Position numbers and translations under genes: made by a program | Shown: in pieces, positions 46,111 to 55,300 of the stretch | How positions within the stretch are numbered: position 1 is the stretch's first letter | Layout of the letters: each line of letters begins with the position of its first letter | Notes under the pieces: generated by a model | Told to the model about the DNA's origin: nothing | Database searches by the model: none | Seen by the model: the letters and a program-made list of their open reading frames with translations, nothing else | Assembly: GCF_028736925.1 (NCBI RefSeq) | Contig: NZ_JAQZAT010000010.1 | Span: 124,001 to 188,000 of the forward strand | Direction of reading: 5' to 3' | Length of the DNA stretch: 64,000 nt | DNA from: Flavivirga sp. 57AJ16 | GTDB lineage: Bacteria; Bacteroidota; Bacteroidia; Flavobacteriales; Flavobacteriaceae

Positions 46111-46533
46111 CAACTAAAAATTGATAATTGACAATGAAAAAGGATAATGTTGTTAAATCTAAAAGTTATCTTTTTGCCGTTAGAATTGTTAATTTATATA
46201 AGTTCTTAGCTGAAGAAAAAAAAGAGTTTGTAATCTCTAAACAATTATTGAGATCAGGAACATCTATTGGAGCAAATATTAGAGAAGCAGAACACGCTGA
46301 AAGTAAAGCAGATTTTATTCATAAATTATCAATTGCTTTAAAAGAGGCTAACGAAACGGAATATTGGTTAGATTTGCTGAATGAAACGGATTATATGAAT
46401 AATTCTGAGTATCTTAGTATTCAATTAGATATTAAAGAACTATTAAAATTATTAATAAGTATTATTAAAGCCTCAAAGCAACGTTAATTGTCAGTTTTAC
46501 ATTGTCAATTTTCAATTGTCAATTGTCAATTTA
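46100..46533. mobile_element. candidate heptad-repeat-flanked four-helix-bundle unit 2
   Basis: The left arm (46098-46140) is built of 7-bp units such as AATTAAC, AATTGAT and AATTGAC. The right arm (46488-46532) is built of units like AATTGTC and AATTTTC, the complement. The four-helix gene lies between, and its ATG is within the last left-arm unit. It splits mvaD from mevalonate kinase. The same layout occurs at 12992-13440. Confidence 0.55.
46134..46487 (+). CDS. four helix bundle protein (S23 / IVS family)
   Basis: A protein of about 117 residues from the ATG at 46134. LLRSGTSIGANIREAEHAESKADFIHKLSIALKEANETEYW is the family core. The gene lies between mvaD and mevalonate kinase and is bracketed by degenerate heptamer repeats. 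A TTG at 46128 gives two more residues but falls within the repeat. It is clearly related in fold to 13032-13385 but not a recent duplicate. The function is unknown outside rRNA intervening sequences and retroelements. Confidence 0.9.
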   Translation: MKKDNVVKSKSYLFAVRIVNLYKFLAEEKKEFVISKQLLRSGTSIGANIREAEHAESKADFIHKLSIALKEANETEYWLDLLNETDYMNNSEYLSIQLDIKELLKLLISIIKASKQR

Positions 46534-46537
46534 GAAT

Positions 46538-47467
46538 ATGAAAGGACCTCTTTTTTACTCAAAAATATTGCTCTTCGGAGAATATGGAATCATTAAAGAT
46601 TCCAAAGGATTGTCCATACCTTATAATTTTTATAATGGTGCTTTAAAGATGGCCGAAAATCCTTCTGATACAGCTATCGAATCAAACGCAAGTTTAAAGC
46701 GCTTTGTTGGTTATCTAGAAAATATAGATTCTAAATTAGTGACTTTTGATATTGAGTTGTTAAAACAGCATGTTAATGCAGGTATGTATTTCGATTCTTC
46801 TATCCCACAAGGTTATGGTGTTGGGAGTAGTGGTGCATTAGTTGCTGCTATTTACGATAAATATGCTCAGAACAAAATTACGGTATTGGAGAATCTAACA
46901 CGAGAGAAGTTGTTGAAATTAAAAGCCATTTTTTCGGCAATGGAATCTTTTTTTCATGGGAAATCTTCTGGGTTAGATCCATTAAATAGTTATTTAAGTA
47001 TTCCAATCCTAATCAATTCTAAAGATAATATTGAAGCAACGGGGATCCCTTCCCAAAAGAATGAAGGTAAAAATGCCGTGTTTTTATTAGATAGTGGTAT
47101 TATTGGAGAAACGGCCCCTATGGTGCATATTTTTATGGAAAATATGAAGCAGGAAGGTTTTCGTAGTATGCTTAAAGACCAATTTATAAAACATACCGAT
47201 GCTTGTATTGACGATTTTTTAAATGGAAATATTAAATCGTTATTTAAGAATACAAAGCACTTGTCTAAAGTAGTTCTAAACCATTTTAAACCTATGATTC
47301 CTCAACAGTTTCATGAGCTTTGGAAAAAAGGGATCGAAACAAACGAATATTATTTAAAGCTTTGTGGTTCTGGTGGAGGTGGTTACATTCTTGGATTTAC
47401 AGAAAATATTGATAGAGCAAAACAATCCCTAAGAGACTATAAATTAGAAGTTGTTTATAACTTCTAA
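46538..47467 (+). CDS. mevalonate kinase (GHMP family)
   Basis: A 309-residue GHMP kinase. SKILLFGEYGIIKDSKGLSIPY opens it, PQGYGVGSSGALVAAIYDKYA is the ATP-binding loop and KLCGSGGGGYILGFTE is the C-terminal GHMP motif. Placement between mvaD and a UbiA-type transferase supports mevalonate kinase. It phosphorylates mevalonate early in isopentenyl-diphosphate synthesis. Confidence 0.88.
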   Translation: MKGPLFYSKILLFGEYGIIKDSKGLSIPYNFYNGALKMAENPSDTAIESNASLKRFVGYLENIDSKLVTFDIELLKQHVNAGMYFDSSIPQGYGVGSSGALVAAIYDKYAQNKITVLENLTREKLLKLKAIFSAMESFFHGKSSGLDPLNSYLSIPILINSKDNIEATGIPSQKNEGKNAVFLLDSGIIGETAPMVHIFMENMKQEGFRSMLKDQFIKHTDACIDDFLNGNIKSLFKNTKHLSKVVLNHFKPMIPQQFHELWKKGIETNEYYLKLCGSGGGGYILGFTENIDRAKQSLRDYKLEVVYNF

Positions 47468-47514
47468 ACTTCGCTTGTCATTCCAAATTCTTGATTTTTA
47501 ATATTAAGTTTTTT

Positions 47515-48417
47515 ATGTTAAACAGAAGGCAAAAACATATTTTACTCAAGTTTTTCAGCTTGTTTTCTGTTGTAAGGGGCTATAATATTTTAATTATTGT
47601 TATTGCACAATATTTAACATCTATCTATATTTTGGCACATAACAAACCGTTAAAACAAGTCGTTTTCGATCTTAATTTATTTATGATTGTTTTAGCCTCA
47701 TCTGTAACCATAGCAGGAGGGTATATTATAAACAATTTTTATGATTCGGAGAAAGATCTAATCAATAGGCCCATTAAATCCAGATTAGATAGGTTAGTGA
47801 GTCAAAATACAAAACTCTCTTTTTACTTTGTTTTAAATTTTTTAGCGGTTATTATGGCTAGCTATGTTTCCTTTAAGGCTGTAGTATTCTTTTCTATTTA
47901 TATTTTTGCCATTTGGTTTTATTCCCATAAGTTAAAAAAACGGCCGTTTATTGGAAATCTAACATCCGCTGTTTTAACTATTACACCATTTTTTGCCATT
48001 TTCATGTATTATAAAAATTTTGAAACGGTCATTTTTGTACATGCCATGTTTTTGTTTTTAATTATTTCAATGCGGGAACTCACTAAGGATTTAGAAAATA
48101 TAAAAGGAGATCTAGTGCAGAATTATAAAACCATTCCAATCGCTTATGGCGAAAAAGCCTCTAAGTTCATGTTAACCCTTTTGTCTGGTTTAACCTTGAT
48201 CCCAACTTATTTGTTATTGTTTAAGTTTGAAGTTGGACATATGAATTTATATTTTTATTTAAGTACCTTGTTATTGCTCGGGTTTCTGGTATTACTTTGG
48301 AAATCTAAAACAAAAACACACTATCTTATTCTTCATAATACATTAAAATTCATTATTGTATTAGGTGTTTTTAGTATTTTACTGATTGATATTACTGTCG
48401 TTTTAAATCGAATTTAA
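47515..48417 (+). CDS. UbiA-family prenyltransferase (geranylgeranylglycerol-phosphate synthase-like)
   Basis: About 300 residues from the ATG at 47515, with eight or nine membrane helices. The two Asp-rich metal sites are NNFYDSEKDLINRP and MRELTKDLENIKGD. UbiA enzymes join a prenyl chain to an acceptor. Its presence in a mevalonate operon fits use of isoprenoid diphosphates. The acceptor is not known; quinone or archaeal-type lipid synthesis would be possible by family. Confidence 0.88.
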   Translation: MLNRRQKHILLKFFSLFSVVRGYNILIIVIAQYLTSIYILAHNKPLKQVVFDLNLFMIVLASSVTIAGGYIINNFYDSEKDLINRPIKSRLDRLVSQNTKLSFYFVLNFLAVIMASYVSFKAVVFFSIYIFAIWFYSHKLKKRPFIGNLTSAVLTITPFFAIFMYYKNFETVIFVHAMFLFLIISMRELTKDLENIKGDLVQNYKTIPIAYGEKASKFMLTLLSGLTLIPTYLLLFKFEVGHMNLYFYLSTLLLLGFLVLLWKSKTKTHYLILHNTLKFIIVLGVFSILLIDITVVLNRI

Positions 48418-48539
48418 TCGAAAAGCATGCCTCGACGCATTGCGTCGGACCTGTCGGCAAAGGCAGGGTTTCTGTAGAGCCTGTCTGTCCGGCTAGGTAG
48501 GTATAGTTAGTTTCGAGAAATTCTTTTATTAAAGGAAGT

Positions 48540-48778
48540 TGTATGGCAGGACTGGCTGGTATATGGATGGTTGAACTTATTTCATATGAGAAGGGGATAT
48601 AGCTATACAAACGACCGATTTTATATGGGTAGCTCAAGGTGGTTGGTCAATTTTACGATCCCCCCCCAATGGGAGTTCAAATAATGTTCGGGGACCTGTT
48701 AATACAGGTGATGCCCTGGGCATGAATGATACATTTTTCTGGTTTATGGATGCTAATAAACGAGTAGGGTTAAAGTAA
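48540..48778 (+). pseudogene. remnant of a coding sequence with a C8 frameshift
   Basis: Two frames read protein-like sequence. One gives TNDRFYMGSSRWLVNFTIPP; after a run of eight C (48660-48667) the other gives NGSSNNVRGPVNTGDALGMN and then DTFFWFMDANKRVGLK, ending at TAA 48776-48778. With seven C the two would join. I do not recognise the protein. The flanks are short palindromic repeats. It could be a dead fragment or a phase-variable end. Confidence 0.35.
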
Positions 48779-48879
48779 AAGTATATTTAAAAATGGTCAC
48801 CTCATTCATGTGGTGGCCATTTCTATAAGGAGGTGATATGCTACGTTATTTTTATAAAGGAGTTTTTGGTATTTTGTTG

Positions 48880-48910
48880 ATTGAAAGCTGTTAGCCTTTC
48901 TGTATCTTTG
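48880..48910 (+). promoter_or_regulatory. promoter of the pseudouridine synthase gene
   Basis: ATTG at 48880-48883, 19 bp, then TATCTTTG at 48903-48910, matching TTTG-N19-TAnnTTTG. The ATG follows 16 bp later. Confidence 0.6.
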
Positions 48911-48925
48911 CAAAAAAATAGAGTA

Positions 48926-49771
48926 ATGAGTAAGCAACAAGGTGGGCAAAGAAAAGGAAAGTCTTCGGTTAGAGGTAATAAAAAAGACGCCAAGAGAAGT
49001 TTTGCGAAAGGACATGCACCTTTTAGAAAGAACGACACTCAGCAAAATAAAAAACCATCTAACCCTAACGAAATTAGATTGAACAAGTATGTAGCTAATT
49101 CTGGAATGTGCTCTCGTAGGGAAGCCGATGTCCATATTGCTACTGGCTTAGTTTCTGTAAACGGAAAGGTGATTACAGAAATGGGATACAAAGTTAAAAT
49201 AGATGATGAGGTTCGTTATGATGGTGCCCGTATTAACCCAGAAAAAAAAGCTTATGTATTGCTCAATAAACCAAAGGGTTTTGCGACGACAACCAGTGAA
49301 GGGAAAGGTAGAACAGTTATGGACTTAGTTGCCAATGCAACAACTTCCAGAATAAAGCCCATCGGTCGTTTGGGTAGAAACTCTAAAGGTTTATTACTAT
49401 TCACCAATGATGATACTATTGTAGATAAGTTTACAAACTCTAAAAATGGCGTGCCCCGTTTATTTCATATAGAATTAAATAAAAACTTAAAGCTGGAAGA
49501 TTTAAAAAAGATCCAGGCAGGTTTTAAGGTAGAAGGGAAATTAATTGCTGTTGAAGAGATTAGTTATATCGATGGGGCTTCAAAAAAAGAAATAGGGCTT
49601 AAAATTAAAAATACAGGAAACACCATTATTCGTACCATATTTGACTATTTAAAGTACGAGGTTGAAAATTTGGATTGTGTTGCCATTGGTCACCTTACCA
49701 AAAAAGATATTCCCCGTGGGTCATGGAAGCATCTTACAGTGCAGGAATTGAATACTTTAAAAATGCTTTAA
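48926..49771 (+). CDS. pseudouridine synthase (RluB/RsuA family)
   Basis: About 281 residues from the ATG at 48926. A basic, low-complexity N-terminus (KQQGGQRKGKSSVRGNKK) is followed by an S4 domain (IRLNKYVANSGMCSRREADVHI). The catalytic domain contains KPIGRLGRNSKGLLLFTND; the usual catalytic Asp position of GRLD reads GRLGRNSKG, as it often does in Bacteroidota homologues. The role is rRNA uridine isomerisation. The 15-codon extension to 48881 overlaps the promoter and is unlikely. Confidence 0.85.
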   Translation: MSKQQGGQRKGKSSVRGNKKDAKRSFAKGHAPFRKNDTQQNKKPSNPNEIRLNKYVANSGMCSRREADVHIATGLVSVNGKVITEMGYKVKIDDEVRYDGARINPEKKAYVLLNKPKGFATTTSEGKGRTVMDLVANATTSRIKPIGRLGRNSKGLLLFTNDDTIVDKFTNSKNGVPRLFHIELNKNLKLEDLKKIQAGFKVEGKLIAVEEISYIDGASKKEIGLKIKNTGNTIIRTIFDYLKYEVENLDCVAIGHLTKKDIPRGSWKHLTVQELNTLKML

Positions 49772-49857
49772 AAGAGCTAAAATGTCATATTAAGTCTATA
49801 ATGATTTTTATATGAATGGTTTGTGAATTATAATAAGAACAAATAAAATTTACATTA

Positions 49858-49896
49858 TCTTTTTATTGTGCATTATTTGTGGACACACAGTAGTTG
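49858..49896 (-). repeat. partial MITE A end (A4)
   Basis: The reverse complement reads AACTACTGTGTGTCCACAAA and then the conserved TAATGCACA. The rest of the element is missing. It directly borders repeat C3. Confidence 0.6.
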
Positions 49897-49902
49897 AGTA
49901 GA

Positions 49903-50141
49903 AGCGGGGATGAATTTTTCGACCTCAGGAGGAAAAGAAAGGGGTGTTTGACGAATTAAACATGTAAGAAAGAACACTTAAAAAAAACAAACCCTCCGTC
50001 TGTATGTTACCACATACAGCCACCTCTCTTTTTAGCTAAAAAGGGAGGAACCCGTCTCGGACAAGCCTTTGGTACAAAGTAGAAACTAATTAACAACAAG
50101 GAGTGATTATTTGTATTATTTGTGGGTACACCGTAGCTGCC
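49903..50141. repeat. dispersed repeat C3 (uninterrupted copy)
   Basis: Matches C2 from AGCGGGGATGAATTTTTCGA through TTTGTATTATTTGTGGG and ends near ACACCGTAGCTGCC. It supplies the empty-site reference for the insertions in C1. Confidence 0.65.
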
Positions 50142-50393
50142 AGAGGTAGGAATGGCTAAAATTCATTTATGTTACTTTTATTGAAATTCATTTAAAATAT
50201 TTAATCCGGATTCATCGACTTTGTTAATCTTTAGTTAAAAGCCGTTTTGTAAAATCTAAAAAGAAATGTTGAGGCGTATTTAGTAATATAATGACTAATA
50301 ATGGTTTTAGACGTAAAACTGTTAGTGTATTATGAACTTAACCGGCAGGTTAGCTCCTGTAATTATTTTATTTTAATTTTAAATTTTATCAAA

Positions 50394-50765
50394 ATGAGAA
50401 CAAAGCTTTTATTTATGTTATGTTGTTTTACGATGATGTTTTTTACATTATCAAGTTTTAAGGCAGAAGGGCCTTTAAATGAAGTGCAATTGAGTATTCA
50501 AGATTCCAAGGAAGTGGAAGCTGTTTACGATGGTTACAAGGACAGTACTTATGATTTTACGATTCAAAGCAATGGTGAAACATATACTCTGTCTTTTCAG
50601 AAAGTTGATGATGCTGTTTTAAAGGATTTCGATTTAAGCTCTCAAACTTTAGTTGGTACAAGTTTTAAGGTGACTTTTACAACCGAAGTTGTAGTAAATA
50701 AGGATGCTGATGGTATGGATGTAGAAACAGAGGTTCATACAATTACCAAATTAGAAAAGCTGTAA
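50394..50765 (+). CDS. small exported hypothetical protein
   Basis: About 123 residues from the ATG at 50394, with a hydrophobic signal (LLFMLCCFTMMFFTLSSFKA). The mature part is acidic and beta-like (YDFTIQSNGETYTLSFQKVDD). I do not recognise a family. A strong intrinsic terminator follows, so it is a single-gene transcript. The upstream 31 codons to 50301 lack support as coding sequence. Confidence 0.65.
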   Translation: MRTKLLFMLCCFTMMFFTLSSFKAEGPLNEVQLSIQDSKEVEAVYDGYKDSTYDFTIQSNGETYTLSFQKVDDAVLKDFDLSSQTLVGTSFKVTFTTEVVVNKDADGMDVETEVHTITKLEKL

Positions 50766-50810
50766 ACGAAAAGCATATATAATGTAAGCTGCCCTATTTG
50801 GGCAGTCATG

Positions 50811-50841
50811 GTCGGAAGATTTTTTTCTTCCGACTTTTTTT
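50811..50841 (+). terminator. intrinsic terminator
   Basis: A perfect 9-bp stem GTCGGAAGA/TCTTCCGAC with a T-rich loop and seven T after it. A weaker hairpin CTGCCC-TATTT-GGGCAG precedes it at 50789-50805. It ends the small exported protein gene. Confidence 0.9.
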
Positions 50842-50989
50842 GTTTTTTAGAGTTTAATAATTTTGTTTTAATTCATTGATTTAGATGATTCAGCAGAATT
50901 TTTTAATATAATCTTTGAATTAAATACTAACAAAAAAAGAAAAAGAAGCGTTGACAGCTTATATGATGTGCCTATAAAGATATTTTAAT

Positions 50990-51121
50990 TTTTTAGTATA
51001 AAAAAATACAATCAATAATCTGAAGTATTATCGAAACCTAAATATTAAAAATAAAACTACTTGTATTTCTATTTAATACAGGTAGTTTTATATAGTTTCT
51101 CTGGTATCTTATACTAAAAAA
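50990..51121. repeat. small palindromic-ended element J with internal hairpin
   Basis: Ends TTTTTTAGTATAA and TTATACTAAAAAA are inverted. Inside, AAAACTACTTGTATT pairs with AATACAGGTAGTTTT (51053-51089). It lies between convergent genes and may act as a bidirectional terminator. A single copy is seen. Confidence 0.45.
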
Positions 51122-51147
51122 CAGTGCTAAATAATTAAAAAATTCAT

Positions 51148-51921
51148 CTAGTTTAGCTCAGGTAAGTCCATAAGGCTATAAATACTTGGAATGACCTTAT
51201 CGGGATGATAAGCGAAATTATTAAGGTCTTCTTTTTTCGTACCTCCTGAAAGAACAAGTATAGATCTATACCCCATTTCTACTCCACCGATGATATCTGT
51301 TTCCATAGTATCTCCAACCATAAATGTTTTTTCTGTTCTCACTCCCAATTCTTTCCTTGCTTCTCTAAACATAATAGGACTTGGTTTCCCCATGGAGAAT
51401 GCTTTTTTTCCGGTAGCTGTTTCCAGCATGGCAACAATAGCTCCGCAACCTGGTCTTATTCCATCTGCTACAGGGCAATTAGGATCTAAATTTGTAGCAA
51501 TTAATTTTGCTCCCTTCATAATCATTTTTGTAGCTGCTTCTATCATATTCATATTAAAAGAAGTTCCTTCTCCAACAATTACGTAATCTGGATCTGAATC
51601 ACAGTTTGCTATGTTATTGTCGTGCAAAGCATTCATAAGTCCAGAATCTCCAATGACATATGCACTAGCGTTTGGTTTTTGTTTGGCAAGAAACCTTGCA
51701 GTGGCAGTGGCACATGTAAATACATTAGATTCGGATACATCAATTCCCATTTTGCTCAATTTTAATTGCACATCTCTTCTCGAACGCTGTGAATTGTTTG
51801 TGATGAATAGAAAGGGGATTTTTTTTTCTTGTAGTTTTTTGATAAATAAATCTGCTCCCTTAATTAACTCTTTTCCTTTATAGATGACACCATCCATATC
51901 TAATAAAAATCCTATATCCAT
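51148..51921 (-). CDS. HAD-IIA family phosphatase (NagD-like)
   Basis: About 257 residues from the ATG at 51921, starting MDIGFLLDMDGVIYKG (HAD motif I). LFITNNSQRS is motif II and GKPSPIMF and MVGDTMETDIIGGVEMG carry motifs III/IV. The NagD group dephosphorylates nucleotides or sugar phosphates. The substrate is unknown. The seven-residue extension to 51942 is unnecessary. Confidence 0.9.
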   Translation of the reverse strand: MDIGFLLDMDGVIYKGKELIKGADLFIKKLQEKKIPFLFITNNSQRSRRDVQLKLSKMGIDVSESNVFTCATATARFLAKQKPNASAYVIGDSGLMNALHDNNIANCDSDPDYVIVGEGTSFNMNMIEAATKMIMKGAKLIATNLDPNCPVADGIRPGCGAIVAMLETATGKKAFSMGKPSPIMFREARKELGVRTEKTFMVGDTMETDIIGGVEMGYRSILVLSGGTKKEDLNNFAYHPDKVIPSIYSLMDLPELN

Positions 51922-52137
51922 TATGTTTGTTTTATGCCACAAAACTAGTATTAATTGAAAGTCTTAAAAACATCAAAACTTGCAAAATTATGTGATATAT
52001 TAACCTTATACCAAATAAACTTCAAAACAACTGGTTAAATCCGTTTAGCTCACTATCTTTTATTTTTATAATAGGTGTTCATGAATCTTCGATTTCGATT
52101 TCCTTTAAATTTCAATAAAAAACATAACCATAACTAG

Positions 52138-52798
52138 ATGTCATTAAGTTAAGGGAATTTGTTCTTTATTTGTCACATTGATTGTACTTCGTCTGCCTGC
52201 CCGTCCGGCAGCTACGGAGTACCCACAAATCATGATCTTCTGTCGCGGCCACAGATAAAAAGAACTCGTCTTATGTCCCTTGCTTTCAGTATAGGTTTGC
52301 CGTACCAGCCTCGCATACCGCTTTTTATAGAGCGCTCAGGTCTCTCTGCTAGCTGTTGGAAAAATACCATAGGGCTGTCCCCGACCTTTCGGAAGGGGAC
52401 CGAGCGTTTAAAAATAGTCCGGGGGACTATTTTAGCGTAGGTGCCAGACTGCGCGAAGGACTAAAAAGCTTCGAGGAACAGGAGCATTGGCGTTGGACAT
52501 TGCGGTGGAGCGACGCGAAGTTTTGGGCCCGGTTCTTCTCTGGCGACAGCATGAGAAGAAATCCCTCTCGAAAGGGCGTCTTTTCTTTTGTTACTTTTCT
52601 TTGGACAAGCAAAGAAAAGTAAGTAAAAAAGGAAATAAGCTTTTGTTCTTTATATTGAAAAAAAATGTGGGTACACCGTAGGTCCGGCAGGCGGGCGCTC
52701 AGCAAAAACTAAAGTCGAAATGCTAATAAAAACTAGAACTCCAATAGGTCTTCGACTGCGCTCAGACTGACATTACGGCCTTAACTTAATGACATTGA
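52138..52798. mobile_element. MITE-like element F3 interrupted by B2
   Basis: The left end ATGTCATTAAGTTAAGG lacks the outer TCA; the right end CCTTAACTTAATGACATTGA is intact. ACTAG repeats on both sides, at the position equivalent to the ACAAAGGC duplication of F2 in G1. The F insertion therefore predates divergence of the two G copies. Confidence 0.65.
52193..52696 (-). mobile_element. palindromic-ended element B2 (504 bp)
   Basis: CTGCCTGCCCGTCCGGCAGCTACGG at left and the related CCGTAGGTCCGGCAGGCGG at right. The interior matches B1 in reverse orientation, including the frame reading KVTKEKTPFREGFLLMLSPE. It is inserted in the F3 palindrome. Confidence 0.6.
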
Positions 52799-53224
52799 AC
52801 TAGGCTATGCATATGTTTTTTATCTCATCTAAAGAAAATATAATTCAAATTTATTACCAATCATTTTGAAATTCATTTGGTATAATTTAAGATGATTTAC
52901 AGGGTTTCCTATAAAAAGATATTGAATTTGTTTGAAAAAAGAGATTTGGCAAAACGTGTTATTTTGATACACCACCATTTACGCTCACACACACACTTTG
53001 CACACTCACAAGTATATACACGACGCTTAATACATATTTTTAAAAAGCTGTTATTAAATTCTTCAACTTTGGCATGTGAAAACAATACTAGGTATATTAA
53101 AATCAAGGTAATATAAATAATTTTTGATGCCATATGTGTATAGTAATGAGGTGTTTAACATAATCGCAAACAATATATTTGGTTGAGTAGCTACTATCAT
53201 TTTTTTGCAAATAAATAATTTCTT

Positions 53225-53420
53225 GAAATCAACTATCCCTGCCTTTGCCGGCAGGCAGGCTCGAGGCAGAGCTATAGAGGTATTTCGTTGGTTTTATACC
53301 CAATCCCTGCCTCGCCGGCAGGCAGGAAGTTGAGCACAAAGTTTTGACCAAAAAAGATCAAAAAACAAAAATTCTGTATTTGGATTCCCTTAAAACGGGA
53401 ATAACAACTTAAGGATTAAG
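53225..53420. repeat. small palindromes upstream of the 608-aa gene
   Basis: Two CCTGCC..GCCGGCAGGCAGG palindromes (53228-53253 and 53305-53330) and a TTCCCTTAAAACGGGAA hairpin (53387-53403) lie within 200 bp of the start codon. No clear TAnnTTTG promoter was seen. 52886-53220 shows only a CACACACAC-rich stretch near 52990. Confidence 0.5.
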
Positions 53421-53442
53421 TCTAATTTATAAAACTAATAAT

Positions 53443-55269
53443 ATGAGTGCAGTTCAATCTGATTTATCAGCAAGCAAGTATGGATACGATATGGTCGTAG
53501 GTACAACACAAGCGTCTATTAACGCTACGATGAAACAATTTTTATTAAAATTTGATGGTCAAGAATTTGTGAAAATTTATGTATACAAAAAGGATGTTCC
53601 TGAAGGGGAAAGTCATTTTGTTGAAACAGACTATAATGCTTATAAAGCAATATTGGGTTTTGATCCTTTTGATGTTCCTAACGATGCGCCAATGAACGAT
53701 GAAAGAGTTAAAAAGTTAATTGCTAATTTTTTCGCTTTCGGATTCAAAACAAAAATGGGATTACCAACTACTTTCCCGCTTTCTTCTTTACCAAATATTA
53801 TAGAGTTAGACAAAGGAAGCTCTTCGGTATCGTATCATCTTTTCTGTAAAGAATTTCAAGTTGTTGATTTAAGGACCGGAGGATATGACGGAGGAAGTTG
53901 GAACAACTTATCCCAAGAAGGTGAAGATGCTCCTTGGGTATTTGGCTTTACGGTAGATTTAGATTTATACGGAAATGATAGCGCCTTTTCTCATTTACCA
54001 GAAGATGTACAAAGCCAAGTTAAAAACCTTTGCCCAGGATCTATGTTTAGCGTACAGCAATTATACTTAGATCTAAATACTGCTGGATTAGAATCTACGC
54101 CAGAGATTAAAAATCTTGACCCAACGAGTGATGTGTACATTTATTTAACAAAAATATTCTTAAACAAGTATTTTAAGAATATGCAAGACAACAGTAAGTC
54201 TGAGATAAATCCAGATGGTAACTATTTATTAGGATATTCTATAAAACCTTCTTGTACAGGAGACTCATCTTCTATTGCTCCTACAGACTTAAACTTTATG
54301 GTTTCTCCATATTTAGATGACAAAGGGAATGCCACTAAAGAGTATGAAATGTATACCTTAAATTGGTTAGTGATGACAGAATACAACAAGATGCCTGCAC
54401 CTGTTCAATTTGAATGGAACTGGGTAGATAAAGTAAATAAATCTGAATATCATGGAGCAATGGCTATTAAAAAAGGAATATTTACTAATTTCCTTAGCAC
54501 GGTATTATCTCCAACACTAAATTCAGCTTGTATTATTCCTAACTGCAATGTACATGCAAACTTTATATCTGTAAAGTTCAAATGGGGATGGAAAAGGGAA
54601 ACAAGACCACAATTTTATCAAGTTGTAAATGATGGGACTTCTAAGATCTTAACCTATAATTTTTCTAGGAAATCTCATTCCAGTGATACTCATATTCCAA
54701 ATTGGGGAAATATAGACTACAATTATAACCTTAAAACAGATGTTTATTTAGAGGGTACAACAATTAGAACTGTTACTACGGCAACAGTATGGTTGCACGT
54801 AAACGGTGGTTGGGGAATAGTTGTTGAAGGAAATTGTTCAAAGTATAAATCTACCGTAGTATACACTATTGGGGTAAATAGCTATGGGAATTTAACCGTT
54901 AAAGGATCGGCTCCAAAAATTGTAGATCAATCTGATCGTATGGATTCAAGTGCTTGGGCAAAAATTGCAACTTTAGGCTTTATTGACAAATTAATAAAGA
55001 CTATGAAAAATACAACTCAAGGCTGGATGAACAATTTTATGACTGGTCATCAAAATAGAATAGAAAGCATGTTAAACGGATCTGGAATTTGGGTGTTTCC
55101 AGGAAGTCAAACATTTGTATTTAAGAATGCTAAGTTCTCAAATAGCCAAGATTTGGTTTCGGATGTCACTTATGTAGAACCATCAACTAAAATGATAGCT
55201 AAAAGATCTGCTCTTAAAGCTGCTGCAACTGCGGCTGCTACAATTAAAACCCCAGAAACTGTATCGTAA
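53443..55269 (+). CDS. large protein of unknown function, possibly P47/TULIP-like
   Basis: A 608-residue protein without signal peptide or membrane helix. The N-terminus SKYGYDMVVGTTQASINATM resembles the YGWD..FA...VN opening of P47/OrfX-type TULIP proteins. The rest is rich in beta strands with aromatic repeats (VKFKWGWKRETRPQFYQVV, TATVWLHVNGGWGIVVEGN), as in TULIP or lectin-like folds. The C-terminus is Ala-rich. It precedes a 1191-residue gene by 31 bp and is surely co-transcribed. I do not recognise a characterised homologue; the TULIP link is tentative. Confidence 0.6.
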   Translation: MSAVQSDLSASKYGYDMVVGTTQASINATMKQFLLKFDGQEFVKIYVYKKDVPEGESHFVETDYNAYKAILGFDPFDVPNDAPMNDERVKKLIANFFAFGFKTKMGLPTTFPLSSLPNIIELDKGSSSVSYHLFCKEFQVVDLRTGGYDGGSWNNLSQEGEDAPWVFGFTVDLDLYGNDSAFSHLPEDVQSQVKNLCPGSMFSVQQLYLDLNTAGLESTPEIKNLDPTSDVYIYLTKIFLNKYFKNMQDNSKSEINPDGNYLLGYSIKPSCTGDSSSIAPTDLNFMVSPYLDDKGNATKEYEMYTLNWLVMTEYNKMPAPVQFEWNWVDKVNKSEYHGAMAIKKGIFTNFLSTVLSPTLNSACIIPNCNVHANFISVKFKWGWKRETRPQFYQVVNDGTSKILTYNFSRKSHSSDTHIPNWGNIDYNYNLKTDVYLEGTTIRTVTTATVWLHVNGGWGIVVEGNCSKYKSTVVYTIGVNSYGNLTVKGSAPKIVDQSDRMDSSAWAKIATLGFIDKLIKTMKNTTQGWMNNFMTGHQNRIESMLNGSGIWVFPGSQTFVFKNAKFSNSQDLVSDVTYVEPSTKMIAKRSALKAAATAAATIKTPETVS

Positions 55270-55300
55270 ATATATTTCCTATAACTTAATTCTAAATAAT

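Larger units (their letters stand above)
52006..52885. repeat. element G2 carrying F3, which carries B2
   Basis: Ends TTATACCAAAT and ATTTGGTATAA are inverted. Inside lie F3 (52138-52798) and, within it, B2 (52193-52696), giving three nested layers. Between HAD and the 608-aa gene there is no other clear gene. Confidence 0.65.

Noticed and set aside
52909-53133. Minus-strand ORF of 74 codons with a signal-like start and several cysteines
   Set aside because: The cysteine-rich part comes from a CACACAC-type low-complexity stretch; no neighbour or start context supports it. An overlapping plus-strand frame has equal claim.
53443-55269. Phage tail or contractile-injection gene
   Set aside because: No tail sheath, baseplate or spike genes are adjacent and the protein lacks the expected motifs.
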